DNA from: an uncultured Planctomycetia bacterium
GTDB taxonomy: Bacteria; Planctomycetota; Phycisphaerae; Phycisphaerales; SM1A02
Reading direction: 5' to 3'
Assembly (NCBI GenBank): GCA_937871505.1
Contig: CALMPF010000060.1
Location: 1 to 57,123 of the forward strand
DNA: 57,123 bases
This document shows positions 43,322 through 51,963 of the stretch, piece after piece (positions within the stretch are counted from its first letter, which is position 1; the number at the start of each line of letters is the position of its first letter). The notes under the pieces were generated by a model. That model had not been told where the DNA came from, ran no database searches, and was given only the letters and a program-made list of their open reading frames with translations. Made by a program: the position numbers and the translations under genes.

Positions 43322-44209
43322 ATGACCTCCGGCACCACCCTCTTCGGATATCGCGTTCTGGCGAAGATCGGTACGGGAGCCGCATCGGAGCTCTTTGCCG
43401 TGCAGGATCCCCGGACCAAGCAGGTCTGGGCGCTCAAGCACGTCATCCGGCGGAACGAGAAGGACGAGCGCTTTCTCGAGCAGGTCGAGATCGAGCATCG
43501 CGTCGGTGCGAAGCTCGACCATCCGAACATCCGGGCGACCCACAAGCTCATCAAGAAGCGGAAGCTCTTCACCGTCACCGAGATCGCGCTGCTGCTCGAG
43601 CTCGTCGATGCGGCGAGCGTGGACAAGCGACTCCCCGGAAGCCAGCGGGAGGCGGTGGACGTCTTCATCCAGACCGCCAAGGGTCTCGCGCACATGCACA
43701 GCCGCGGATTCGTGCACGCGGACATCAAGCCGACGAACATCCTCGTCTCCGACGAGGGCGAGGTCAAGATCATCGATCTGGGGCAGGCGTGCCCGATCGG
43801 GACGTGCAAGAAGCGGATTCAGGGAACGCCGGGCTACATGGCGCCGGAACAGGCGCATCGCCGGGCCATCGGACCGCGCACGGATGTCTACAACCTCGGG
43901 GCGACGATGTACTGGATCCTCGTCGGCGAGGTGATCCCCACCGCGCTGCCGCCGAAGGACGATCGCGACGGTCTGTACTCCGGGGCGCTCGACGTGGATC
44001 GAATCGACGCGCCGGTCCCGCCGCATGTTCGGAATCCGCGGATCCACAAGCTGCTCTCCCAGCAGATTCTCGCCTGCGTCCAGCCGGACGAGAAGGACCG
44101 GCCCGCCACGATGGATGTCGTGGTGAACCGCCTCGAGCTGATCCGCGACCTGCTCGACGGCCCGGCTCCCGCAGAGGCGCTTCCTCCCGACGAGGACACC
44201 GTCTTCTGA
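43322..44209 (+). CDS. soluble Ser/Thr protein kinase
   Basis: 295 residues, kinase domain only. GTGAASELFAVQDP glycine loop, ATP-Lys in ALKHVI, catalytic loop HADIKPTNIL (Ala replaces Arg of HRD), DLGQAC magnesium motif, GTPGYMAPEQA activation/P+1 loop. The C-terminal tail EALPPDEDTVF is acidic. No membrane helix or sensor domain. It could feed phosphothreonines to the FHA kinase at 22.7-24.4 kb; this is inference. Followed after 7 bp by pqiA, but functional linkage is unclear. Confidence 0.9.
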   Translation: MTSGTTLFGYRVLAKIGTGAASELFAVQDPRTKQVWALKHVIRRNEKDERFLEQVEIEHRVGAKLDHPNIRATHKLIKKRKLFTVTEIALLLELVDAASVDKRLPGSQREAVDVFIQTAKGLAHMHSRGFVHADIKPTNILVSDEGEVKIIDLGQACPIGTCKKRIQGTPGYMAPEQAHRRAIGPRTDVYNLGATMYWILVGEVIPTALPPKDDRDGLYSGALDVDRIDAPVPPHVRNPRIHKLLSQQILACVQPDEKDRPATMDVVVNRLELIRDLLDGPAPAEALPPDEDTVF

Positions 44210-44216
44210 TCAGGGC

Positions 44217-44921
44217 ATGGCAGCGCCGACGACCATCTGTCGGACCTGTGAACTTCGCCAGAGACTCCCCGGCGAGCCGGGCCGCCGTCTCCGCTGCGCC
44301 CGCTGCGGCAGCAGGCTCGCGGCGGCGATCGATCCGCAGCGACGGCGTCGGATCGTCCTCGCCTTCGCGATCGCGGCGTTGATCCTGTATCCGCTCGCTG
44401 TCGGGCTCCCGGTCATGCGCATCGAGCGCCTCGGCCACGTTCATGAGACCGGGATCCTCGGCGGCGGGATCGATCTGCTCGCCCGCGGCGATCTCGCCCT
44501 GGGGCTCCTCGTCCTGGGGTGCTCGGTGGTGCTGCCCCTGGTGAAGCTCCTCGGTCTGCTCACGCTCGCGTGCGGCACCGGGCTTCCGCCGCGGTTCGCG
44601 GGACGGATGCTGCGCTTCGTCGAGGGGACCGGCAGGTGGGGGATGCTCGACGTGCTCCTCGTGGCGATCCTCGCGGCGCTGGTCAAGCTCGGCGAGCTCG
44701 TCGCCATCGAGCCCGGCCTCGGGGCGACGACCTTCGTGCTCTGCGTGGCCCTGAGCCTCGTGGCGTCGTCCTTCTTCGATCCCCGCATCGTCTTTCCGCC
44801 GTCGGGCGCGGGCGGCGCCGTGCTCCCGGTGGCGATCGGGGCGCCGCTGCCGATCCCCGGAGCCGGAACAGCGCTCAGCCCAGCCGAAGCGGCGGATCGA
44901 CAGGCGGGGCGGAAGGGATGA
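44217..44921 (+). CDS. pqiA: paraquat-inducible protein A domain protein
   Basis: 234 residues. Zinc-ribbon start (CRTCELRQ and CARCGSRL) followed by four membrane helices: IVLAFAIAALILYPLAVGLPVMRIE, LALGLLVLGCSVVLPLVKLLGLL, MLDVLLVAILAALVKLGELV and TTFVLCVALSLVASSFFD. This is a single PqiA half, whereas the enterobacterial protein has two. PqiA is the inner-membrane partner of the MCE protein PqiB in lipid transport across the envelope. Stop overlaps the pqiB ATG (ATGA). Confidence 0.9.
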   Translation: MAAPTTICRTCELRQRLPGEPGRRLRCARCGSRLAAAIDPQRRRRIVLAFAIAALILYPLAVGLPVMRIERLGHVHETGILGGGIDLLARGDLALGLLVLGCSVVLPLVKLLGLLTLACGTGLPPRFAGRMLRFVEGTGRWGMLDVLLVAILAALVKLGELVAIEPGLGATTFVLCVALSLVASSFFDPRIVFPPSGAGGAVLPVAIGAPLPIPGAGTALSPAEAADRQAGRKG

Positions 44922-46384
44922 CCGAGCAGCCGCCCCATCACGCCGCGACCTCCGAGGAGGCCCTCCCCGTCGCCACCGCGCTGCCTCGCCGCAGCGGGCT
45001 TGGGGCGCTCTGGCTCGTTCCGGCGGCAGCCGCGGCGCTGGCGCTCTGGATCGGCTTCAGCGCGTGGCGAGAGCGCGGGATCCCCGTCACGGTGACGTTC
45101 GCGCAGGGGCATGGCATCGGCGTGGGCGATGCCGTCAAGCATCGCGGCCTCATCGTCGGAAGCGTGCGCTCCGCGCGCCTTGCCCGCGACGGCGGGAGCG
45201 TCGTCGTCGATCTCTCGCTGCGGCGCGACGCAGCGGAGCTCGCCCGCGCAGGCGCTCGGTTCTGGCTGGTGAGGCCCGAGATCGGCTTCCAGGGTGTGAG
45301 CGGCATCGAGACCATCATCGGGGCCCGCTATGTCGCGGTCATCGCCGGCGACGGGCCGCCGCAGCGGATCTTCGTCGGGCTCGAGGAGGCGCCGGTCGTC
45401 CTCCGCCGACGCCCGGAGGACCTGTCGATCATCATCGAGACGCCGCGCCGCGGCTCGCTCTCTCCGGGTTCGCCGCTGACGTACAGGCAGGTGCCCGTCG
45501 GCGTCGTCGAGTCGATCTCGCTCGCAGGCGACGCGGGAAGCGTCGAGATCGTCGTGCACGTCGAGGCCGAGTACGCGCCGCTGATCCGCGAGCGGACCGT
45601 CTTCTGGGATGCAGGCGGCATCGAGGTCGGCGTCGGCCTTCGTGGCGTCACCGCAGCGATGGAGTCTCCGGAGTCGCTCCTCCGCGGCGCCCTCGCCCTC
45701 GCGACGCCGCCGGATCCCGGCGCGCCGGCGCGGCGCGGCGACCGGTACAAGCTCAGCGAGCGCCTCGATGACGCATGGCTGCGGTGGCGACCCTCGATCG
45801 CGCTGGGGTCGGGGTTCCTCGCGCCCGGCCTGCCGACTCCGCGGCCGATTCCATTCGTGCGGACGTGGAAGGGGAGGCTCCTCGGCGGCGAGCGATCGCG
45901 GAGCGGTCTCGCCCTGCCGACCACGCGCGGCGTCGTCGCGCCGGAGTGGCTTGCGGCCGGCGCGGAGGATGCGCGGGCGGGCACGCTGTCGATCGAGTTC
46001 GGCGGCTCGGCCAACCCGGCCGCGTGGTCACCGCCCCTGCCCATCATCGCGGCGTCCGACGGCGCGGCGCTGATCGCCGTCGATCCCGGAGTGCCCGGAT
46101 GGCCCGCCGATCGGATTCGCCGCTTCTCAGGATCCGAGGAGGTCGTCGCCTTCGGCGGCGACGGAGTCGCGCCGCTGCCGCTCTCCCCGGCGCGGCTCTC
46201 CGCCCGAGGGGCCGTGTGGTTCGTCGACCGGGCGCTCGCGATCGATCCGCGCCTCGATGGCGCCGCGGTCGTCTCGAGGACCGACGGCTTCGTGGTCGGC
46301 CTGCTGCTCGTCGAGCCGGGCGAGTCGCGGATCGTGCCGATTCCGGAACGAAGGGCGGAAGCGCCGCCGGTGCGCACCCCGTGA
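44918..46384 (+). CDS. pqiB: MCE-domain protein, PqiB-like
   Basis: 488 residues. One membrane anchor (GALWLVPAAAAALALWIGFSAW) and at least two MCE domains: PVTVTFAQGHGIGVGDAVKHRGLIVGSV, and SLSPGSPLTYRQVPVGVVESI; a third region around 300-440 is more diverged. MCE proteins form hexameric tunnels for phospholipids. It is shorter than the three-domain PqiB of enterobacteria. Coupled to pqiA by ATGA. PqiC is absent, but an outer-membrane barrel gene converges from the right. Confidence 0.88.
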   Translation: MTEQPPHHAATSEEALPVATALPRRSGLGALWLVPAAAAALALWIGFSAWRERGIPVTVTFAQGHGIGVGDAVKHRGLIVGSVRSARLARDGGSVVVDLSLRRDAAELARAGARFWLVRPEIGFQGVSGIETIIGARYVAVIAGDGPPQRIFVGLEEAPVVLRRRPEDLSIIIETPRRGSLSPGSPLTYRQVPVGVVESISLAGDAGSVEIVVHVEAEYAPLIRERTVFWDAGGIEVGVGLRGVTAAMESPESLLRGALALATPPDPGAPARRGDRYKLSERLDDAWLRWRPSIALGSGFLAPGLPTPRPIPFVRTWKGRLLGGERSRSGLALPTTRGVVAPEWLAAGAEDARAGTLSIEFGGSANPAAWSPPLPIIAASDGAALIAVDPGVPGWPADRIRRFSGSEEVVAFGGDGVAPLPLSPARLSARGAVWFVDRALAIDPRLDGAAVVSRTDGFVVGLLLVEPGESRIVPIPERRAEAPPVRTP

Positions 46385-46477
46385 TCGCAGGTCGAGCCGC
46401 GCGAGTCGGTGGGGCGGCGGCGCGAGCGCGCGGCGATTCGAGAGGGTCGCCCGGCGCCCTCCATGGACCTAGCCCCT

Positions 46478-47590
46478 TCAGAACGACCAGATCAGGTAGA
46501 GCCCCACGAACGGCGCCGGGTCGAAGTCGCTCGAGGCGAGCACGCCGCCATCGCGATCGCTGAGCTTCATCTCGCCCGCGACGGTGACTCCGCCGAGCAG
46601 GTCGAGGCGGATCCGGTCGGTCGGCCACCAGCTCGCCCGGAGCCAGAGCGGCAGCCCCTCCACCTCGCCGATGCCCTTCGGCACCGAGCCGTCCTCCGTG
46701 AGCCGGAAACGGTTGTACTCCCAGCGGGCGCCGAAGGCGAACTCGAGTGCGCTCTGCGGCTGATAGACGAGCTCGACCCCGCCGCCCAGCACGTTGGTCG
46801 GGCCGCCGCGGGAGGCGACGCGAAGCTGCTCGTTGATCTTCCACTCGACGAGAAACGTCGGAAACACCTTCACGTCGTCCTCGATCGGGCTGACGATGGC
46901 GACGCCGCCGCCGAGGATGAGCGTGTCGGAGACGCGGTAGGCGACACCGACCAGCCCGCCGAGGGACGTCGAATCGTCGACGTCCGCCTGCGCCTCGCCG
47001 GCTGCCTGGCCGATGAAGCCGGCGCTGAGCGTCCATCGGTCGTCGAGCGCGAAGGTCGGAACGATGCCGAGGCTCACCGTATGGATGTCGCGCCACGGAC
47101 GGAAGCCGCTCCCCAGCCCCGGGAAGACGTCGCCGCCGAAGGAGTAGCGTTCGAAGCGGTAGCCAAGCTCCACGCCGAGGGAGATGCGCTCCGCGAGCTT
47201 CGCGCGGAACTGGGCTCCGGCGGCGAACCGCGTCAGGGCGAAGTCGCCGCCGGAGTCGAGGTCGGTGCGGAACTGGTAGCCCGTGGTGCCCGCGACGATC
47301 ACCTTGAAGGGCCCCTCCGTCTCTGGCGGCGCGATGAGGGAGGCCGCATCGAGCCCGATCGCCTCCTGCTCGTACGTTCGGACGTTGTCCGTCGGCGGGT
47401 CCGCGACGGCGGCGCCTGCTCCGGCGAGTGCCAAGGCTCCCGCGGCGCCCGCTGCGAAGGTCGTCGAACCCGCACGCCGGCTGCGATGAGGCGCGGGCCG
47501 CGTGCTCATCGGTGACGAAGGTGCGTTCCGCCCCTCGGCAGGCGGAAGGTCGTGGGTGGCTCGCGCCGTCGCGCGTCTCAGTCGCAGCAT
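46478..47590 (-). CDS. outer-membrane beta-barrel protein
   Basis: 370 residues from the ATG at 47590, six nt after a TAGAGT box; an internal ATG at 47509 would give a normal-length signal peptide (GSTTFAAGAAGALALAGAGAAVADPP). The body alternates hydrophobic strands and turns: ISLGVELGYRFERYSFGGD, HTVSLGIVPTFALDDRWTLSAGF, LGGLVGVAYRVSDTLILGGGVAIV, LEFAFGARWEYNRFRL. The last residues GLYLIWSF end in Phe as recognised by the BAM machinery. It resembles the DUF6268-type barrels; cargo unknown. Neighbour of pqiAB on the opposite strand. Confidence 0.75.
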   Translation of the reverse strand: MLRLRRATARATHDLPPAEGRNAPSSPMSTRPAPHRSRRAGSTTFAAGAAGALALAGAGAAVADPPTDNVRTYEQEAIGLDAASLIAPPETEGPFKVIVAGTTGYQFRTDLDSGGDFALTRFAAGAQFRAKLAERISLGVELGYRFERYSFGGDVFPGLGSGFRPWRDIHTVSLGIVPTFALDDRWTLSAGFIGQAAGEAQADVDDSTSLGGLVGVAYRVSDTLILGGGVAIVSPIEDDVKVFPTFLVEWKINEQLRVASRGGPTNVLGGGVELVYQPQSALEFAFGARWEYNRFRLTEDGSVPKGIGEVEGLPLWLRASWWPTDRIRLDLLGGVTVAGEMKLSDRDGGVLASSDFDPAPFVGLYLIWSF

Positions 47591-47596
47591 GGGCGC

Positions 47597-47602
47597 ACTC
47601 TA
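47597..47602 (-). promoter_or_regulatory. TAGAGT box 6 nt before the barrel gene
   Basis: On the minus strand TAGAGT, GCGCCC, ATG. The spacing is identical to those before the histidine kinase and lgt, and supports the 47590 start. Confidence 0.4.
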
Positions 47603-47643
47603 TCGCGCGGTGCGCGAGCTGTCCGTTCAGTTCCTCGGCCCGC

Positions 47644-47665
47644 CGAGTTCCGCTGCGGGAACTCG
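47644..47665 (-). terminator. short hairpin downstream of the VWA gene
   Basis: CGAGTTCC (47644-47651), six-base loop, GGAACTCG (47658-47665). It lies 58 nt after the VWA gene stop and is a plausible transcript end; no T-tract. Confidence 0.4.
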
Positions 47666-47722
47666 ATGCTCCTTCGGCTGCCGCCGGAGAACCCCGCGAT
47701 CACGGGGAACGCCCGATCCGCT

Positions 47723-49852
47723 TCACGCGCGCCCCGCGCGGCGGAGATAGACGATCCACTCGATGCCGAGGACGATCAGCGCCGCGAGCGCCGCCCACGG
47801 CCAGAGCTCCCGTCGCTGTTCGGCGCTTCCCCGGCTGCGCGACGCCGTCGTGATCGCCGGCGCTTCGCGCGGCGCGAGGTCGCTCTCGATCTCGCTGAGG
47901 ACGCTCACCGCCACGAGATCGTCGGGCGGTTCGGCGCCCTCGATGCGCCGAACTCCTGCCGTCGCGAAGGTCGGCAGCGGCGCCCGCCGCTCGAGCGGGT
48001 CGCGGACGATCACGCGCCGCCGCTCGGCGCCGTCGACGATGACCAGCGACTCCACCGCAGGCAGCGTCCGCACGACGATGCTCTCGCCCGGGCGCGCCGT
48101 CCGTCCCCACTGGCCCGCACCCCCCGCGGCGAGGTGGTCCAACGCGTTGAGAATCAGAACCGGGAAGCCGGGGAGGATCGGCAGGTTGCTCCGGCGGAGC
48201 GGGAACGCGATCACCGCATGGCGGTTGCCCCGCTCGCTGAACGCCGCGATCACCGGACCGTCGGCGCTCTGCGCAAGCGCTTCGGCGGCCTCGGGAATCG
48301 CCAGGGCGCCGCTCCCGGAGTAGACGAGATCGTCCAGATCGACATGCCGCAGCAGCGGATGCTGCCGCGACCATCCGAGGATGCGCCGTCCGCCCTGGGG
48401 GGCTTCGCCGATGGCGAAGCCTGGGGGCGCAGCCCCGATCGTGAGCGAGGAGACGTTCGGGATCTCCCGCGGCGCCACGCGATCGAAGATCACCAGATCC
48501 GGCGCCGGCTCGCTCGTCTCGGCGCCGCTGGGAGCGCGGACGCGGCCATCGGGACCTCGCGCGGCCCAGGCGTCAGGGTCGAGCACCGCGATCGAATCGA
48601 CACCCGCGCCGTCGAGCACCTCCTGGAGAAACGGGTCGATCCGCGACTCCGGCGCCACGATGGTCACGCGCGGGGCGCGCGGAGCCGGCAGGACGACGGC
48701 TGCGACATCGTCGCTCGCGAGCGCATCGGGCCGCGTCTGCTCGACGACCAGCAGCGCTCCGACCGGAAGCTCGACCTCCTCGAGGAGCGTCGCTTCGCCG
48801 GGCCGCGCGCCGCGAGCGGGAATGCTCAGCGTGCGGCGGCCGACGACGCGATCGTCGGCGCGGATGACGACCGTGGTGTCCACCGCCGTCGCGCCGGAGT
48901 TGGTCAACCGTGCGAAGAGGGAGACCGTCGACGGGTCCTCGTAGCCCCGCTCCGCCGAGATCGCGACGATCCCGACGTTGTCGTGACCTGCGGCCTCCGC
49001 CCGCCGGCGCGCTCCGGTCGCATCGCTTGCGTCCGCCGCGGTCGCGGTCGCTCCGGGTCTCCCAGGAGAGGGTGCCGGCGCTCCCGCTGCGGACATCCCC
49101 GACGCATCGCCGCCCGCGGCCGGCTGCGGCTCGCCGCGCGGTCCGACCTGCACGAAGAGCACCTCTGCGGCTTCGCTCCGGAAGACCTCGCTGCGGCGCG
49201 GCGGCCGGACGTTCCCGTCGGTGACGACCACGAGCGTCGGGGGGAGCACCTCGTCGAGCTCGTCGCCGCTCTGCTGCGCGAAGCCGTCGACGAGCGCCAG
49301 CGCCGCCTCGAGATCCGCCTCCTCATCGGTCGCGACGACCGTCGCCAGCGCGTCGCGCAGCCGATCGCGGCTGCGCTCGAAGCCCGAGAGCACCTCCGGC
49401 TCGCGCGCGAAGGCGACCAGCATCATCTCGGATGCCGCGTCGTCGCGTCCGAGCCGCGCGATCATCGCCTCGACGGCGCGCCGCGCTTCGTCAAGCCGCG
49501 TCGAGCCCTTGGCGTCGCCGCCGGACCCGGGCGCCCAGCGCGCCGCCATCGACGCGCTGCAGTCGATGAGGACGATCACGCGGCCCCGCAGCGCGGTGGA
49601 GCCGGAGTCGACCGGCCGACCGAGGGCCAGCGCGATCAGGGCCAGGGCCAGCGCCTGGAGCAGGAGCAGGATCGACCAGCGGAGGCGCTGGAAAGGGGTG
49701 TTGGCGAGGAGATCCTCGACGCTCTTGCGCCAGAGCAGCGTGCTCGAAACCTGCCGCGGCGACCTTCGCAGCCGCAGCATGTAGAGGATCAGCAGCGTCG
49801 GGAGGCCGATCGCCAGCGCCGTCACCAGCGCCCACGGCGAGAGAAGGCTCAT
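47723..49852 (-). CDS. BatA/VWA-domain membrane protein
   Basis: 709 residues. BatA-like N-terminus with two membrane helices (LVTALAIGLPTLLILYMLRLRR and LRWSILLLLQALALALIALALG around PRQVSSTLLWRKSVEDL). The VWA domain has an intact MIDAS (IVLIDCSASM, D-x-S-x-S) and TLVVVTDGNV. A long extracytoplasmic region (300-660) contains CARDB-like beta segments (GYEDPSTVSLFARLTNSGATAVDTTVVIRADDRVVGRR), and the end has another helix (WPWAALAALIVLGIEWIVYLRRAG). Such proteins are encoded in MoxR-DUF58-VWA clusters in planctomycetes; the MoxR and DUF58 genes may lie elsewhere, as the gene to the right is lepB. Role likely in envelope protein folding or assembly. Confidence 0.85.
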   Translation of the reverse strand: MSLLSPWALVTALAIGLPTLLILYMLRLRRSPRQVSSTLLWRKSVEDLLANTPFQRLRWSILLLLQALALALIALALGRPVDSGSTALRGRVIVLIDCSASMAARWAPGSGGDAKGSTRLDEARRAVEAMIARLGRDDAASEMMLVAFAREPEVLSGFERSRDRLRDALATVVATDEEADLEAALALVDGFAQQSGDELDEVLPPTLVVVTDGNVRPPRRSEVFRSEAAEVLFVQVGPRGEPQPAAGGDASGMSAAGAPAPSPGRPGATATAADASDATGARRRAEAAGHDNVGIVAISAERGYEDPSTVSLFARLTNSGATAVDTTVVIRADDRVVGRRTLSIPARGARPGEATLLEEVELPVGALLVVEQTRPDALASDDVAAVVLPAPRAPRVTIVAPESRIDPFLQEVLDGAGVDSIAVLDPDAWAARGPDGRVRAPSGAETSEPAPDLVIFDRVAPREIPNVSSLTIGAAPPGFAIGEAPQGGRRILGWSRQHPLLRHVDLDDLVYSGSGALAIPEAAEALAQSADGPVIAAFSERGNRHAVIAFPLRRSNLPILPGFPVLILNALDHLAAGGAGQWGRTARPGESIVVRTLPAVESLVIVDGAERRRVIVRDPLERRAPLPTFATAGVRRIEGAEPPDDLVAVSVLSEIESDLAPREAPAITTASRSRGSAEQRRELWPWAALAALIVLGIEWIVYLRRAGRA

Positions 49853-49949
49853 CGCGCCGTCCTCTCCGGACGTTCGCGCAGCGGGATTCGCGAGCGGCCC
49901 GGCTCGGGGCCGCCGTGACCAGCCGCCGGAGCGCGGGCGGTTCTCCCGT

Positions 49950-51635
49950 TCACCGGATGAACCGCAGCTTCCCGAAGTCCGGGATCAGGCCTCGTCCGCC
50001 TCGGGTGATCGGCTGCGGCGCCGGGAAGTAGACCACCAGCGCCTTGCCGAGCAGGAGCTTTCGATGCACGACGAAGGGCGTGTCATCCTCGAGACGCTCT
50101 GCGACCAGCGGGTGCGGGCGTCCCCATGCGCGCCCGTCGCGGCTGGCGGCGCTGTTGTCGCCGAGCATGAGGAAGTGGCTCGGTCCCAGGCGCCCGGGGC
50201 GGAGCGGGTCGGTCGCGAAGAGCGGCCCGCGGATCGGCTCGCCGTTGGTCGCGAACTGCTCCAGATCGCGGAGCATCCCCGGCCGGTAGTAGAGGTCTCG
50301 GTCGAGCCGGACTCGGCGCATCGCGAGCGGTGATCCGTCCAGTCGCCACTGCATCCGCGGGGGGGTCGCGCTGGGCGCCCGGGCCGCGAGGCGCGATGAG
50401 TAGGACGCGACGTCCAGGCCGCTGAAGGACCAGCGGATGCGCTCTGCGACCGTCCAGTCGTAGCCGCGCTCGAGAACGCGGCGGCCGTTCACCCAGAGCG
50501 AGAGCATCTCGTCGACGTGCCAGAACTCGAGATCGACGGTCGATGCGCCGCGCGGCAGCCTCAGCGGCACGCTCTCCTCGAAGACGACGGCGCCGTCCTC
50601 GTCGCGCGCCATCGCGATCGTCGCCCGGCCCTCCTCGACGACGAAGCCGAAGCGATGTCCGCGGGTGGTGAGCTCGAAGGCGCTGCGCAGCGCTCGGGGC
50701 GATGCGACGTCGACCGACGCGGCCACACGCAGGTCCGAGACCGGGTAGGGGCGGGCGAACTCGCCGCGCACCTGGAAATCCCGGAGCATGTTGTACGCGG
50801 TCCAGTCGTCGACCTGGCGCCGCGCGAGGTCCCACTGGAGGAAGACCGGGACCGAGCCGTCGCTCCGCCACGCCCGGGGATCCGTCGTGTCCAGGCCGGT
50901 GAGCGTCCACGGAATGCCGGGCCACGGGCGGCGCAGCTCGCTCTCGAGCCTCGCGACGTCGACCGGCTGCCAATCCTGGTCGTGGACGGGCTGCCAGACG
51001 GCGCGCTGGATGAACTCCGGCTTCCGCTGGACGCGCAGGGCGTCAAGCGGCGCATCCGCTCCGGGCGCCGCGAAGACATCGCCGTCAAGCAGGAGGATCG
51101 TCTCGTCGGGAATGCCGACGACCCGCTTGATGTAGTTCTGGGCGTCGCTGAACGGATCGGTCGGGTTCTTGAAGACCGCCACGTCGAAGCGCTGCGGTCC
51201 GAGGAAGGGATAGAGGCTCTTGATCACCAGCACGCGGTCCCCCAGCCGGACCTGCTGCGCCAGCGAACCGAGGGGCTCGCGCGCGATCTGATACGCCGGG
51301 CCGATCATCGGATCGACGAGCGGCGCTTCCGTCGAAGGCGTCGGTCCGCCGCGCATCCGCAGCAGGTCGACCACCGGGCCGGAATCGATCGGGACGGTGT
51401 ACCCGGTCACGCCCGATCGAATCGGGATGTGCGCACCCATCAGGGTCGGCGCCATCGAGCCGGTCGGGATCTCGAACCCCTCGAGCACGTACGACCGAAA
51501 CGCCATCGCGAGCACGAAGGCCACGATGAGCGACTGGATCGCCTCGACCGAGAAGGCGCTGCCGTGATCGTGGGCGGCTGCCCCCTGCGCGTGCGCCCGT
51601 GACGCGGCCGGGTCGCCGGAGTTCGACATCGACAT
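49950..51635 (-). CDS. lepB: signal peptidase I with a ~300-residue internal insertion
   Basis: 561 residues, nearly twice a usual Lep. One membrane helix (SLIVAFVLAMAFRSYVL), nucleophile Ser60 in IPTGSMAPTL (box B), box C RLGDRVLVIKSLYPF, catalytic Lys170 in NYIKRVVGIPDE (box D), and box E FLMLGDNSAASRDGRAWG at about 488. Between boxes D and E lie about 300 extra residues, with a LamG/concanavalin-like beta sandwich (STVDLEFWHVDEMLSLWVNGRRVLERG). Signal peptidase cuts signal peptides after export. The first ATG (51635) follows a TACCAT box by 7 nt. Similar insertions occur in planctomycete signal peptidases to my knowledge, role unknown. Confidence 0.9.
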   Translation of the reverse strand: MSMSNSGDPAASRAHAQGAAAHDHGSAFSVEAIQSLIVAFVLAMAFRSYVLEGFEIPTGSMAPTLMGAHIPIRSGVTGYTVPIDSGPVVDLLRMRGGPTPSTEAPLVDPMIGPAYQIAREPLGSLAQQVRLGDRVLVIKSLYPFLGPQRFDVAVFKNPTDPFSDAQNYIKRVVGIPDETILLLDGDVFAAPGADAPLDALRVQRKPEFIQRAVWQPVHDQDWQPVDVARLESELRRPWPGIPWTLTGLDTTDPRAWRSDGSVPVFLQWDLARRQVDDWTAYNMLRDFQVRGEFARPYPVSDLRVAASVDVASPRALRSAFELTTRGHRFGFVVEEGRATIAMARDEDGAVVFEESVPLRLPRGASTVDLEFWHVDEMLSLWVNGRRVLERGYDWTVAERIRWSFSGLDVASYSSRLAARAPSATPPRMQWRLDGSPLAMRRVRLDRDLYYRPGMLRDLEQFATNGEPIRGPLFATDPLRPGRLGPSHFLMLGDNSAASRDGRAWGRPHPLVAERLEDDTPFVVHRKLLLGKALVVYFPAPQPITRGGRGLIPDFGKLRFIR

Positions 51636-51642
51636 AGGGCCG

Positions 51643-51648
51643 ATGGTA
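51643..51648 (-). promoter_or_regulatory. TACCAT box 7 nt before lepB
   Basis: On the minus strand TACCAT then seven nt then ATG. The remaining divergent spacer to 51963 shows no gene; the C39-like gene on the other side has GGAG 11 nt before its ATG. Confidence 0.4.
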
Positions 51649-51963
51649 GGGGCGGAGCGATGGGCGTCCGGGAGGCGCCGAGCGGCCGACGCGGAGGCGC
51701 CGCGCGTGTCGCGAGCCGGTCGCTCGCAGGGTCCGCTCCTCCGTCGGCGCCCCGGCCGGCGCTCGCCTCGCCGCAGCGCGAATTTCCTGCGGACCTTGCA
51801 GACCTCCTGCGTCTGAGGGGTGCGGCGACCATCTTCGGTCGTCGCCGGGCCGCGTGGCGGCTCGAACCGACACAGTGCAGGCCGATCTCCCTCCCGCCCC
51901 GAAGCGCCGCGCGCGCCGCGGCGAGGGTGCCGCACCGGCCTCCCTCACGGAGTCAGCTCACCG

